Source: Scleromatobacter sp964418745
GTDB taxonomy: Bacteria > Pseudomonadota > Gammaproteobacteria > Burkholderiales > Burkholderiaceae_C
NCBI GenBank assembly: GCA_964418745.1
Contig: CAYQMX010000001.1
Location: 186,001-250,000 of the forward strand
Length of the DNA: 64,000 nt
Direction: 5' to 3'
Part shown: piece by piece, positions 51,025 to 62,147 of the stretch
Position numbering within the stretch: position 1 is the first letter of the stretch
Layout of the letters: every line of letters begins with the position of its first letter
Position numbers and translations under genes: made by a program
Notes under the pieces: model-generated
Told to the model about the DNA's origin: nothing
The model's database searches: none
What the model saw: the letters and a program-made list of their open reading frames with translations, nothing else

Positions 51025-52050
51025 ATGTCCACGCCGCGCCTGTTGAACCTGGCGCTGCAGGGCGGCGGCGCGCACGGCGCCTTCACCTGGGGCGTGCTGG
51101 ACAAGCTGCTGGAGGACGGCCGCATCGCTGTCGACGGCGTCAGCGGCACCAGCGCCGGCGCGATGAATGCGGTGGTGCTGGCCCAGGGGTGGATGGCCGG
51201 TGGTCGCGACGGCGCGCGCGCCGCGCTGCGCCGGTTCTGGACCGCGCTGGCCGAGACCATGCCGGTCGACGTCACCCGCCAGGACCTCGACGGCGGTGTG
51301 CACCTCGCGCCGGCGGTCAAGCTGTGGATGGCGTGGGCGCATTACGTGAGCCCGGCGCAGTTCAATCCGCTGGACGTCAACCCCCTGCGCGAACTGCTGG
51401 CAGGGCAGGTCGACTTCGAGGCGCTGCGCCGGCACTGCCCGTTCCGGCTGTTCGTGGCCGCCACGCATGCGGATTCGGGCCGCCTGCGGCTGTTCGCCGC
51501 GCCCGAGCTGAGCGTGGACGCGGTGCTGGCCTCGGGCTGCCTGCCCACCGTGTTCCATGCGCCGCGCATCGACGGCCAGACCTACTGGGACGGCGGCTAC
51601 TGCGCCAATCCAGCGGTGTTTCCGCTGCTGCGCGGCGGGCGCTCGGCCGACACGCTGCTGGTGCTGCTGTCGGCGCTGGAATGGCCGCCGACGCAGCCCT
51701 CGGACTCGGCGCGCGAGCTGCAGGCCCGCATCGCCGAGATCGCGTTCACCGCGGCGTTCCGGCGCGAGATGCAGGCGCTGGTGCGCGAGCGGGCGCAGCG
51801 CCGGCGCCGCCCCTGGCAGCGCTGGCTGCCGGGCCCCTGGGGCGCCGGCACGCCCGAGCCGCGCTTCCACCTGATCGAGGCCGGGCCCGCGCTGCAGCAC
51901 CTGGCCGGCGAGACGCGCCTGGCCGTCAACGGCAAGTTCTTCGAGACGCTGCACCAGCTCGGCCGCGCGAGCGCCGGCCGCTGGCTGGCGCTGCACTTCG
52001 ACGCGCTGGGGCGGCGCGACAGCGTGGACCTGGCGGCGAAGTTCGCCTGA
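51025..52050 (+). CDS. Patatin-like phospholipase (second copy type)
   Basis: A 341-residue patatin-family hydrolase, different subfamily from the one at 23290. The oxyanion motif is LQGGGAHGAFTWGVL, nucleophile elbow GTSAGAM with Ser at 43, and catalytic Asp in YWDGGYCANPA. No signal peptide. The region AQRRRRPWQRWLPGPWG is strongly basic and may contact membranes. No SD is obvious before the ATG at 51025. Convergent with the YidB gene. Confidence 0.9.
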   Translation: MSTPRLLNLALQGGGAHGAFTWGVLDKLLEDGRIAVDGVSGTSAGAMNAVVLAQGWMAGGRDGARAALRRFWTALAETMPVDVTRQDLDGGVHLAPAVKLWMAWAHYVSPAQFNPLDVNPLRELLAGQVDFEALRRHCPFRLFVAATHADSGRLRLFAAPELSVDAVLASGCLPTVFHAPRIDGQTYWDGGYCANPAVFPLLRGGRSADTLLVLLSALEWPPTQPSDSARELQARIAEIAFTAAFRREMQALVRERAQRRRRPWQRWLPGPWGAGTPEPRFHLIEAGPALQHLAGETRLAVNGKFFETLHQLGRASAGRWLALHFDALGRRDSVDLAAKFA

Positions 52051-52062
52051 GGCCCGACCGGC

Positions 52063-52473
52063 CTACTTGCGCAGGGCCGCGAACACGCTCAGCGCCTCGT
52101 TGAGCAGGTTGCCCGAGGGCACGGCACCCGCGGGCGTGACCGCGTCGATCGCGTGCGGCAGCAGGCCCGCCAGCTGGTTGGTGACGTCCGCGGGCGACAG
52201 ACCCAGCTTGGCCGCGACCGCGGCGATGTGCGGCTCGCCCAGCACCGCCTGCACCTGGTCCGGGGTGATCGCCAGGTTCTGCCCGGTGCCCACCCACGAC
52301 GCCACGACGTGGCCCAGGCCCTGTTGCTCGAACTGGCCGATCAGGCCCGACAGGCCGCCCGACTGCGTCATCAGCGAGGAGACCACGTCCATCAGCCCCG
52401 GATGGACCTGCCCGCCGGCGCTGTTCTCCAGCGCGCCCGTGACCTGTCCGACGATCGAATCCAGCAAACCCAT
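52063..52473 (-). CDS. YidB family (DUF937-like) protein
   Basis: A 136-residue cytoplasmic-looking protein of the YidB family, beginning GLLDSIVGQVTGAL and containing QFEQQGLGHVVASWVGTGQN, the family core, then QVQAVLGEPHIAAVAAKLG. Function unknown. AGGAGA before the ATG at 52473 is a good ribosome site. Confidence 0.92.
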   Translation of the reverse strand: MGLLDSIVGQVTGALENSAGGQVHPGLMDVVSSLMTQSGGLSGLIGQFEQQGLGHVVASWVGTGQNLAITPDQVQAVLGEPHIAAVAAKLGLSPADVTNQLAGLLPHAIDAVTPAGAVPSGNLLNEALSVFAALRK

Positions 52474-52765
52474 GTCGTTCTCCTCTGATCTCGCAGTCCG
52501 CTCCGCGAGCGGCTGGACCCAATGTAGCGCGGGCCATCGCGCCCGGGTGTGACTTTTCGGCCCGGTGCGGCGGCGCAGGCGCTGCGCCGGTGACCCGTCA
52601 CGCAGGTGTTGGCCGGCGGGTACGCGCCCGTGCATTCCTGCCGGCGTGGCTACTGGCGGGTTCGCGTGCCGCTTTTCCGCCGGAACTTCGGCTCCGGCCG
52701 CGCTCCAATGGAGGCCAGGCGGCGACCCTGTTCGCGGCCTGCTCCTGCTTCGAGGCCCCCTGCCC

Positions 52766-54688
<1,923 letters not shown>

Positions 54689-54808
54689 ACGCGTGAACCC
54701 TGGCCGGCGGCGTCCGTCATCCGGGGGCGCTACCATTGGCCCACGGCGAACGGCCGCGCTGCGCGCCGATCCGTCTCGCCGCCATCCTGGGATCCCTGCC
54801 GCCGGCCG

Positions 54809-55108
54809 ATGAAACCCGAAGACGACGACTACCCTCCCGAGAAGCTCGCGGCGCTGCGCACCGTGCGCAAGCTCGTCGAATTCTGGAACATCAGCCCGCA
54901 GGAACTGCGCGGTCCGCTGCCGCCGGCGCCTGCGCCGGCGCCGCAGGGCCCGCTGCCGATCCGCTACCGCCACCCGGTCAGCGGCGAAACCTGGGATGGC
55001 CAGGGCGAGCATCCGCCCTGGTTGCGCGAGGCCTTGCTCAAGCAGGGCTACACGGTCGACGAGCTCAAGCGCGCGGTCGGCCAGCCCGCCGCCGACGGCG
55101 CCGATTGA
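54809..55108 (+). CDS. H-NS-family DNA-binding-domain protein
   Basis: A 99-residue protein carrying the H-NS C-terminal DNA-binding motif in the form YRHPVSGETWDGQGEHPPWL, where H-NS proteins have YRDP...TWSGRGRxPxW. The usual Arg of the minor-groove hook is replaced (DGQGE). The N-terminal dimerisation helix is replaced by a short acidic helix (KPEDDDYPPEKLAALRTVRK) and a Pro-rich linker (PPAPAPAPQ). It may be a modified or antagonist H-NS-like factor. It follows the FtsH-like gene by 120 bases. Confidence 0.8.
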   Translation: MKPEDDDYPPEKLAALRTVRKLVEFWNISPQELRGPLPPAPAPAPQGPLPIRYRHPVSGETWDGQGEHPPWLREALLKQGYTVDELKRAVGQPAADGAD

Positions 55109-56002
55109 TCACACCGCGGGCGGCGCACCGTCGCCCAGCCACGCGGCCGCCGCCAGCACCGCCAGCAGCACGACGGCCTCGATCCGCAACACCGCCACGA
55201 AGCGCCGCCACGACCCGGGCAGCGCGGGCAGGGCCGCGAACCGGTTGTAGCCGCCGAGCGCCAGCGCCAGCGCCACCAGCGCCAGCTTGACGGCCAGCGT
55301 CGCGCCCCAGGTCGACCCGGATGCGGGCGCCAGCGGCGCCAGCGAGCCGCCCAGCCCGTGCCAGGCGCTCGCGGCGCCCGTCGCGACGACGCCGGCGAGG
55401 GCCGCGGTGGCCAGCGCGGACAGCCGCCGTGCGTAGCGCTCGCCGTCGATCGCGTTCGACGCGTCGCCCGGCACCGCCAGCACCGCCGCGAACACCGCGC
55501 CCGCCCACAGGCCGGCGGCCAGCAGGTGCACCGTGGTGGCCGGCACCCGCCAGCCGAAGCCGTTCGCGCCCGCGTGTCCGGCGCAGGCGTGCGCAACCGC
55601 CGCCAGCGTGGTCGCGCCGCCCAGTGCCCGCAGGGGAGCGGGCCGGTAGCGCGTGGCCAGCGCGATCGCCAGGCACGCGGCCAGGGCCAGCGCGGCGACG
55701 GCCCAGGCGCGCCCGAAGCCGGTGTCGACGACGATGCTGCCGATGGCCGGCAACGCGTCGGCGGGCGCCAGCTCGGTCAGCGCGATCGCCTGCAGCCACA
55801 TCCATGCCAGGCCGGCGGCCAGCGCCAGCAGGTTCGCGCGCACGAACAGCGTGCGGCTTCGCCGCGCGCCGCGCACGGCCCAGTCCGACGTGGTGTCGCG
55901 CAGCAGCGCCAGCGTGGCCAGCGCGCCCACCATCGTCGCGAAGCCGATGTCGAACAGCGCGGTGGCCGCGCTGCGCCCGATCGCGAGCGTGGCCTCATCC
56001 AT
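55109..56002 (-). CDS. copD: CopD family copper resistance membrane protein
   Basis: A 297-residue inner-membrane protein of the CopD family, thought to move copper across the inner membrane with CopC. Eight or so hydrophobic spans; landmarks are LLAAGLWAGAVFAAVLAV, VATGAASAWHGLGGSL, TWGATLAVKLALVALAL and GGYNRFAALPAL. Last gene of the copper defence operon, 18 bases after copC. Start ATG at 56002. Confidence 0.92.
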   Translation of the reverse strand: MDEATLAIGRSAATALFDIGFATMVGALATLALLRDTTSDWAVRGARRSRTLFVRANLLALAAGLAWMWLQAIALTELAPADALPAIGSIVVDTGFGRAWAVAALALAACLAIALATRYRPAPLRALGGATTLAAVAHACAGHAGANGFGWRVPATTVHLLAAGLWAGAVFAAVLAVPGDASNAIDGERYARRLSALATAALAGVVATGAASAWHGLGGSLAPLAPASGSTWGATLAVKLALVALALALGGYNRFAALPALPGSWRRFVAVLRIEAVVLLAVLAAAAWLGDGAPPAV

Positions 56003-56020
56003 GCGCGCGCGGCCCCCGCC

Positions 56021-56383
56021 TCACTTGGCGATGGTGAACGAGAAGTCGCCGTGCGTCTTGTGGCCGTCGCCGCCCACGGCGGTCCAGTGCGCGCGGTAGG
56101 TGCCCGGCTTGAGCACCGGCACGGCGGCGACGATCGCGTTCGGGTTGGCCTTGTCGGCCACGGGCCGGTCGGCGTCGAAGTTCTTGCCGGCGTCGCTGAC
56201 CAGCTTGATGCGGCACCAGCGCGCCTCGACGTGCTCGTTGAACGTCAGGTGGATGTCGGCCGGCGAGGCGGCCAGGGTCTGGCCCTTGGCGGGAAACGAG
56301 TCGACGAGCGTCGCGTGCGCGAAGGCGAGCGGGCTGAGCGTGGCGGCGAGGGTCGCGAGCGCAAGGCGCAGCGGGGTCTGCAT
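56021..56383 (-). CDS. copC: Periplasmic copper-binding protein CopC
   Basis: A 120-residue exported protein. Signal cleavage after LAFA leaves the mature N-terminal His (HATLVDSFPAKG), the first ligand of the Cu(II) site; the other ligands fit GDGHKTHGDF near the C-terminus. The Met-rich Cu(I) loop of Pseudomonas CopC is absent, as in the Cu(II)-only type. GGAGG six bases before the ATG at 56383 fixes the start. It is between the multicopper oxidase and copD. Confidence 0.93.
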   Translation of the reverse strand: MQTPLRLALATLAATLSPLAFAHATLVDSFPAKGQTLAASPADIHLTFNEHVEARWCRIKLVSDAGKNFDADRPVADKANPNAIVAAVPVLKPGTYRAHWTAVGGDGHKTHGDFSFTIAK

Positions 56384-56427
56384 GGGGGCCTCCAGGATGC
56401 CTGTCATTGTTGGATTGGCGTGAACGC

Positions 56428-57822
56428 TCAGTGTTCCATGGGCATGCCGCCCCTGTCCGGCTTCTTCGCGCGGACCTCGACGTCATTCGAGGGATTGTGG
56501 GCGGCGTGCGACGCGGCAGCAGGCAGGGCGCCCGTCCATTCGTGCGCGGTGGTGCCCGCGGGCGGCTTGAACCAGCCAGGGTCGCGGTAGTCGCCCGCCG
56601 GCTGGTCGCGGCGCACCTTGACGACGCTGAACATGCCGCCCATCTCCAGCGACCCGTACGGGCCGTCCCCGCCCATCATCGGCGCGGTGTTGGGCGGCGC
56701 CGGCATCATCGCCATGTCGGCCATGTCGGCCATGCCCTTCTCGCCCATCGCCATGTAGCCGGGCACCAGCGCGCGGATGCGCTCGACCACGTCGCGCTGG
56801 TCCACGCCGATCATGGAGGGCACGTCGTGGCCCATGGCGTTCATCGTGTGGTGGGACTTGTGGCAATGCAGCGACCAGTCGCCCTCGGCGTCGGCGACGA
56901 ACTCCAGCTGCCGCATCTGGCCGACCGCGATGTCCACCGTCACCTCCGGCCAGCGCGCCGCCGGCGGGGTCGGGCCGCCGTCGGTGCCGGTCACCTGCAT
57001 CTCGTGGCCGTGCAGGTGGATCGGGTGGTTGGTCATCGACAGGTTGCCCACGCGGATGCGCACGCGCTCGTGCTGGCGCGCGACCAGCGGCGCGATGCCG
57101 GGAAAGATGCGGCTGTTCCACGACCACAGGTTGAAGTCGGTCATCGTCGCGGTCTTCGGCACGCTGGCCCCCGGCGTCACGTCGTACGCGTTGAGCAGGA
57201 ACACGTAGTCGCGGTCGACGGCCGCGATCGCCGGCGTCGGGGCGCGCGGATGCGTCACCCAGAAGCCCATCATGCCCATCGCCATCTGCACCATCTCGTC
57301 GGCGTGCGGGTGGTACATGAAGGTGCCGGCGCGGCGCGCGACGAACTCGTAGACGAAGGTCTTGCCGGGTTCGATGGCCGGCTGCGTGAGGCCGGTGACG
57401 CCGTCCATGCCGTTGGGCAGGCGCTGGCCGTGCCAGTGCATGGAGGTGCGCTCGGGCAGGCGGTTGGTGACGAACAGGCGCACCCTGTCGCCCTCGACCA
57501 CCTCGATGGTCGGGCCCGGCGACTGGCCGTTGTAGCCCCACAGGTGCGCGCTGAAGCCCGGGGCCATCTCGCGCACCACGGGCTCGGCGACCAGGTGGAA
57601 CTCCTTGACGCCGTCGTTCATGCGCCAGGGCAGCGTCCAGCCGTTGAGCGTCACGACCGGGTTGTAGTGCGGGCCCGTGGCCGGCGCCAGCGGCGGCGCG
57701 GTGTCGGCCGAGCCGTGCGAGGCGAGTTCGGGCAGGCCGGCCAGGGCGGCGGGCGAGACGGCGGTGGCGGCCAGCGTGGCGCCGGCCGCGCGCAGCAGGA
57801 AGCCGCGGCGATGGGTGGTCAT
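56428..57822 (-). CDS. Periplasmic multicopper oxidase (CopA/CueO-type)
   Basis: A 464-residue multicopper oxidase, likely oxidising Cu(I) to Cu(II) in the periplasm. The Tat-like signal has HRRGFLLRAAG. All four copper motifs are present: HWHG (129-132), HPH (171-173), HPIHLHGH (266-273) and HCH...H...M (319-330), complete T1/T2/T3 sites. A Met-rich region at about 345-385 (YMAMGEKGMADMADMAMM) is typical of cuprous oxidases. The stop is 44 bases before copC; its ATG overlaps the TolC-like stop (ATGA). Confidence 0.94.
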   Translation of the reverse strand: MTTHRRGFLLRAAGATLAATAVSPAALAGLPELASHGSADTAPPLAPATGPHYNPVVTLNGWTLPWRMNDGVKEFHLVAEPVVREMAPGFSAHLWGYNGQSPGPTIEVVEGDRVRLFVTNRLPERTSMHWHGQRLPNGMDGVTGLTQPAIEPGKTFVYEFVARRAGTFMYHPHADEMVQMAMGMMGFWVTHPRAPTPAIAAVDRDYVFLLNAYDVTPGASVPKTATMTDFNLWSWNSRIFPGIAPLVARQHERVRIRVGNLSMTNHPIHLHGHEMQVTGTDGGPTPPAARWPEVTVDIAVGQMRQLEFVADAEGDWSLHCHKSHHTMNAMGHDVPSMIGVDQRDVVERIRALVPGYMAMGEKGMADMADMAMMPAPPNTAPMMGGDGPYGSLEMGGMFSVVKVRRDQPAGDYRDPGWFKPPAGTTAHEWTGALPAAASHAAHNPSNDVEVRAKKPDRGGMPMEH

Positions 57823-59210
57823 TGGAGGCCTTCCGTCGGGTCGTTCGGGATGTCGGGAATGCCCAGCGACGCGGCCTGCCAGGCGGCGTCGGCGAGCCAG
57901 AAGTCGCGCTGCGCGGCGATCGCCCGCTGCACGGTGCGGGCCTGCTCGCGGGCGTCGGCGAGCAGGTCGAACGCGCTCGCCAGCATGCCGTTGTAGCGCA
58001 GCAGGTTCTCGCCGACGATCGTCGCCTGCAGCGGCACCAGGCGGTCGCGGAACTGCGCGGCCAGCGCGTGGCTGTCGCGCAGGTCGGCGGCGGCCACGCG
58101 CAGCCGCGAGGCCGCGTCCACCGCCAGCGCCGCGGTGCGGGCGAGCGCCGCGTCGTAGTGCGCGGCGGCGCCTGCGCGGGCCGCGTCGCCGCCGTCGAAC
58201 ACGGGCAGCGGCAGCGACAGCGTCAGCCCGTGCTCGGGCGCCTGGCCGCTGCGCGTGCGGCGCTCGACGCCGAGGTCCAGCGCATCGACCGTGCCGGTCA
58301 CGCGGACCAGGCCTTGCGCGCGGGCGAGCTCGTCCAGGCGGGCGCGCGCGAGGCGCAGGTCCAGGCGGCCGTCCAGGGCGAACTGGAGGTCCGCCGGCGG
58401 CACGCTGGCGGGCAGCGCCGGCAGGTGCTCGGGCAGCGCCAGCGCCGCGGCCTCGTTCGCGTCCAGGCCCAGCGCGCGCACCAGCGCCTCGCGGGCATGG
58501 CGCGCGCTGCGCTGCGCCTGCGCGAGCTCGGCCAACGCGGCCGTCGCGAAGGCCTCCTCGCGGGCGCGCTGCAGCGCGCTGAAGTTGCCGGCGGCCTCCA
58601 GCCGGCGCGCCAGTTCGCCGCCGGCCTCGGCGGCGTCGCGCACCTGGGCGGCATAGCGCGCCGACTGGCCGGCCGCCACGGCGTCGATCCAGGCGGTGCG
58701 CGCGCCGTCGGCCGCGCGCAGCACGTCGCCCGCCAGCTGCAGGCGCAGGCGCCGCTGCACGGCATCGGACCGGGCGGCGCGCGCGGGCAGCAGCAGCAGG
58801 TCGAGCAACGGCACGGTCAGCGCGCGCGTCAGCTCGATGGCCGGCGGCGCGCCGCCGGCCAGGCGCTCGAAGGCGAATACCGGGTTGGGCAGTCGTGCCG
58901 CGCGCGTGGCGTCGGCCGAGTCCGCGGCGCGCTCGAACAGCAGCGCCTGCAGCGCCGGGTCGTGCGACAGCGCGATGCGCACGGCGTCGTCGGCGGACAG
59001 CGCCTGGCGCAGGGCCTGCGCGACGTCGGCGCGCGCCTGGGCGCGGGCGGCGTCGGTGACCAGCCAGGCGAAGTCGATGCCGCCGCGGGCGGTCACCTCG
59101 GCGTGGGCCGCGGCGATGTTGGCGTCGATGGCGGGGCTGGCGCAGCCGGCCAGCAGCGCGAGCGCCGCGGCGGCCAGCGCCGCGCGGGCGACGGGTCGTT
59201 CGATGGTCAT
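57819..59210 (-). CDS. TolC/CusC-like outer-membrane lipoprotein of the copper operon
   Basis: A 463-residue outer-membrane factor lipoprotein; lipobox LAGC, Cys at 23. OEP repeats with long helices are visible (LSHDPALQALLFERAADSADA, QARTVQRAIAAQRDFWLAD). No RND or other pump gene is adjacent; partners are the oxidase, CopC and CopD. It resembles the outer-membrane protein found in several copper-oxidase clusters, in place of CopB. Start ATG at 59210. Confidence 0.88.
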   Translation of the reverse strand: MTIERPVARAALAAAALALLAGCASPAIDANIAAAHAEVTARGGIDFAWLVTDAARAQARADVAQALRQALSADDAVRIALSHDPALQALLFERAADSADATRAARLPNPVFAFERLAGGAPPAIELTRALTVPLLDLLLLPARAARSDAVQRRLRLQLAGDVLRAADGARTAWIDAVAAGQSARYAAQVRDAAEAGGELARRLEAAGNFSALQRAREEAFATAALAELAQAQRSARHAREALVRALGLDANEAAALALPEHLPALPASVPPADLQFALDGRLDLRLARARLDELARAQGLVRVTGTVDALDLGVERRTRSGQAPEHGLTLSLPLPVFDGGDAARAGAAAHYDAALARTAALAVDAASRLRVAAADLRDSHALAAQFRDRLVPLQATIVGENLLRYNGMLASAFDLLADAREQARTVQRAIAAQRDFWLADAAWQAASLGIPDIPNDPTEGLQ

Positions 59211-59290
59211 GGTGTCCTCGTCCTGGAGTCGGGCCCGCGCGCGGTGGCGCGGGCGCGCGTCGCGCACGGGCGCGACGCGGTCACGTCGGG

Positions 59291-59647
59291 TCAGGCGAGG
59301 CGCGGTCGGGGCGGGCGGTCGGTGCCGCCGGTGACGAACGAGGGTGGCGCGGCGTCGACGGCGCCGCGCGGGGCCGGCGTCACCCGCGCGGCCACCGGTG
59401 CGACGGCCAGCAGCGCGTGCTGGGCGACCAGCGGGCCGCAGCAGGCGCCGCAGCCGGCCTTGTCCACCGCCTGGCCGTGGCCGTGGCAGGGCAGGGCGGT
59501 CGCGCCCGTCGGCGTGCCGTCCGCCAGCGCCGCCGCGTGCGACGGCATGCCCGCGTGCGCGGCCATGCCGGCAGCCGCCGCCGCGCCCTGGATCGGCAGC
59601 GCCAGCGCGAACAGCCACAGGGTCAGCAGGCGCAGGAAACGTCGCAT
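59291..59647 (-). CDS. Exported His/Cys-containing small protein heading the copper operon
   Basis: A 118-residue exported protein: signal peptide (LLTLWLFALALPIQGAAAA) then HAGMPSH, a PCHGHG motif and CGACCGPL, together a likely metal-binding stretch. The C-terminus is Pro/Arg-rich. It resembles CopL/DUF2946-type proteins at the start of copper operons only in general layout. It begins the minus-strand run to copD with an 80-base gap before the TolC-like gene. Confidence 0.75.
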   Translation of the reverse strand: MRRFLRLLTLWLFALALPIQGAAAAAGMAAHAGMPSHAAALADGTPTGATALPCHGHGQAVDKAGCGACCGPLVAQHALLAVAPVAARVTPAPRGAVDAAPPSFVTGGTDRPPRPRLA

Positions 59648-59660
59648 GGACGAGAGTCTA

Positions 59661-60533
59661 TCAATGCGCGCCGTGCTGGCGGTCGAGCAGCGCCGCGTCC
59701 CACGCATGCACGGTGGTCGACTGCTCGCCCAGGCCGGCGATGCCCAGTCGCAGCGTGTCGCCCGGGCGCAGGTAGCGGCCCCGCCCCATGCCGACGCCCG
59801 CCGGCGTGCCGGTGGCGATCAGGTCGCCCGCCTCCAGCGTCATGAAGCGGCTGATGTAGCTCACCAGCTGCGCGACGCCGAACACCATGTCGGCCGTCGT
59901 GCCGTCCTGCATGCGCTCGGCGCCGACATCGAGCCACAGCGCGAGCGCCTGCGGGTCGGGCACCTCGTCGGCCGTGACCAGCCACGGGCCGACCGGGCCG
60001 AAGGTGTCGCAGCCCTTGCCCTTGTCCCAGGTGCCGCCGCGCTCGAGCTGGAAGGCGCGTTCGGAGACGTCGTTGACCACGCAATAGCCGGCCACGTGCG
60101 CCAGCGCGTCGGCCTCGGGGACGCAGCGCGCGCGGGTGCCGATCACGACGCCCAGCTCCACCTCCCAGTCGCCCTTGGCGGCGCCCTGCGGCAGCACCAG
60201 CGGATCGCCGGGGCCGGTCAGCGCGCTGGGCGCCTTCAGGAACAGGATGGGCTCGGCGGGCAGCGCCATCCCGGCTTCGGCCGCGTGGTCGCGGTAGTTG
60301 AGCCCGACGCAGATGAACTTGGACAGGCCGTGCCAGGGCACTCCCAGCCGCGCGCCGGCGGGCACGACCGGCAGCGTGGCGATGTCGATCGAGCGCAGCC
60401 GGGCCAGGCGCGCCGGCGCGAGGTCGGCCGCGGTGACGTCGCCGATCTGCGCGCTGAGGTCGCGCACGACGCCCAGGTGGTCGACCAGCCCGGGCCGTTC
60501 ATGGCCGCGCGGGCCGTGGCGAAGCAGTTTCAT
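59661..60533 (-). CDS. Fumarylacetoacetate hydrolase (FAH) family protein
   Basis: A 290-residue cytoplasmic metal-dependent enzyme of the FAH superfamily, acting on C-C bonds of 2-keto or enol acids. Landmarks: KFICVGLNYRDHAAEAGM, KGDWEVELGVVIG with the metal-binding Glu residues, GYCVVNDVSERAFQLERGG and MVFGVAQLVSYISRFMTL. The beginning MKLLRHGPRGHERPGLVD is typical of the subgroup annotated as ureidoglycolate lyase or diketo-deoxy-fuconate hydrolase. Substrate unresolved. Confidence 0.93.
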   Translation of the reverse strand: MKLLRHGPRGHERPGLVDHLGVVRDLSAQIGDVTAADLAPARLARLRSIDIATLPVVPAGARLGVPWHGLSKFICVGLNYRDHAAEAGMALPAEPILFLKAPSALTGPGDPLVLPQGAAKGDWEVELGVVIGTRARCVPEADALAHVAGYCVVNDVSERAFQLERGGTWDKGKGCDTFGPVGPWLVTADEVPDPQALALWLDVGAERMQDGTTADMVFGVAQLVSYISRFMTLEAGDLIATGTPAGVGMGRGRYLRPGDTLRLGIAGLGEQSTTVHAWDAALLDRQHGAH

Positions 60534-60677
60534 GCGAATCCTTGCGTCGGTGGCGGCATCGATGATGCCATCGCGCGGCGTGACCCTGACGGGGCAGGGG
60601 CTGCGGTTAGACTGGCCCGCACGGCGCGTGGCCCGCTGGCCGGGCGCCGTCCGGCGGCCGATCCGGCCGGCCTGGAC

Positions 60678-62147
60678 ATGATCTTCAACTCGCCGACGTT
60701 CCTGTTCGCGTTCCTGCCGCTCGCCTTCGCAGGCTATTTCCTGCTGATGCGCTGGCGCGTGATCGTGGCGGCCAAGGCCTGGCTGGTGCTGGCCAGCCTC
60801 GTCTTCTACGGCTGGTGGAATCCGTTCTTCGTGCCGTTGCTGGCCGGTTCGATCTGGCTGAACTTCCGCGTCGGCACCGCGCTGATGGACTCGGCGCGCA
60901 CGCCGGCGGGCCGCCGCCTGCTGGTCGCGGGCATCGCCGCCAACCTGCTGCTGCTGGCCTGGTTCAAGTACGCCGCGTTCATTGCCGCCAACCTCAACGC
61001 GTTCTGGGGCACCGCCATCGTGATGCCCGACGTGGCCCTGCCGCTGGGCATCAGCTTCTTCACGTTCACGCAGATCGCCTGGCTCGTCGACAGCTGGCAG
61101 GGCCAGGTGCGCGATCGCAGCGGGCTCGACTACGCGCTGTTCGTCACCTTCTTCCCGCACCTGATCGCCGGCCCGATCCTGCACCACCGCGAGATGATGA
61201 GCCAGTTCGGCTCGCGCTGGACGCATGCCGTGCGTGCGCGCAACGTGCTGCGCGGGCTGATCCTGTTCTCGCTGGGCCTGTTCAAGAAGGTGGTGCTGGC
61301 CGACTCGTTCGCGACCTGGGCCGACGCCGGCTTCGACGCCGGCACGCCGCTGGACTTCGTGGCCGCGTGGACCTCGAGCCTGTCGTACACGCTGCAGATC
61401 TACCTCGACTTCAGCGGCTATTGCGACATGGCGATGGGCGCCGCGCTGCTGTTCAACATCCGGCTGCCGATCAACTTCGACTCGCCCTACAAGGCGCTCG
61501 ACATCCAGGACTTCTGGCGCCGCTGGCACATCACGCTCAGCCGCTACCTGCGCGACTACGTCTACATCCCGCTGGGCGGCAACCGCGGGCGGCCGGCCGC
61601 GGTTGCCGTCAACCTGATGGCCACGTTCCTGCTGGGCGGCCTGTGGCACGGCGCGAGCTGGATGTTCATCGCCTGGGGCGCGCTGCACGGCGCCGCCATC
61701 GTGGTGCACCGGGCCTGGAAGGCGCGCGGCGGGGCCCTGCCGGCGCCGCTCGCCTGGCTCGTCACCTTCGTGTTCGTCGACGTGGCCTGGATCTTCTTTC
61801 GCGCGCACTCGTGGGCCGATGCGCGGCGCGTCCTGCGCGGCCTGGTCGACGTCGGCTCGATCCGCCACTGGCCCCTGGCGAGCCTGCCCAGTGCCGACTT
61901 CGCCTGGGCCGGCTCGCTGGCCGACCCGCTGCTGGCGGTGCTGCCCGCCACCGTCGTGGCCCGCGGCGTGTGCCTGCTGGCGCTGGCCGCCGGCCTGGCG
62001 ATGATGAGCCGGCCCAACGCGCTGCAGCTCGCCGGTGCGCACGGGCGCGGCGCGCGCGGGACGGCCGTCGCGGTGCTGGTCTTCGGCGTGTCGGTGCTGG
62101 CCATCCTGGCCGGCCGCCAGAGCGCCTTCCTGTACTTCGAGTTCTGA
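60678..62147 (+). CDS. MBOAT-family O-acyltransferase (AlgI-like)
   Basis: A 489-residue polytopic enzyme carrying acyl (usually acetyl) groups across the inner membrane. It begins MIFNSPTFLFAFLPL; the conserved His residues are H284 (RRWHITLSRYLRD) and H324 (GGLWHGASWMF), the catalytic position of AlgI. PINFDSPYKALDIQDFW is the family signature. Its stop overlaps the SGNH-like gene ATG (four-base ATGA). Together they should O-acetylate an exopolysaccharide or envelope glycan, but no polysaccharide synthase is in the window. Confidence 0.94.
   Translation: MIFNSPTFLFAFLPLAFAGYFLLMRWRVIVAAKAWLVLASLVFYGWWNPFFVPLLAGSIWLNFRVGTALMDSARTPAGRRLLVAGIAANLLLLAWFKYAAFIAANLNAFWGTAIVMPDVALPLGISFFTFTQIAWLVDSWQGQVRDRSGLDYALFVTFFPHLIAGPILHHREMMSQFGSRWTHAVRARNVLRGLILFSLGLFKKVVLADSFATWADAGFDAGTPLDFVAAWTSSLSYTLQIYLDFSGYCDMAMGAALLFNIRLPINFDSPYKALDIQDFWRRWHITLSRYLRDYVYIPLGGNRGRPAAVAVNLMATFLLGGLWHGASWMFIAWGALHGAAIVVHRAWKARGGALPAPLAWLVTFVFVDVAWIFFRAHSWADARRVLRGLVDVGSIRHWPLASLPSADFAWAGSLADPLLAVLPATVVARGVCLLALAAGLAMMSRPNALQLAGAHGRGARGTAVAVLVFGVSVLAILAGRQSAFLYFEF

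Noticed and set aside
57822..60677. Upstream part of a frame that runs into the MBOAT gene
   Set aside because: It covers the copper operon antisense; only the portion from the ATG at 60678 has family motifs.
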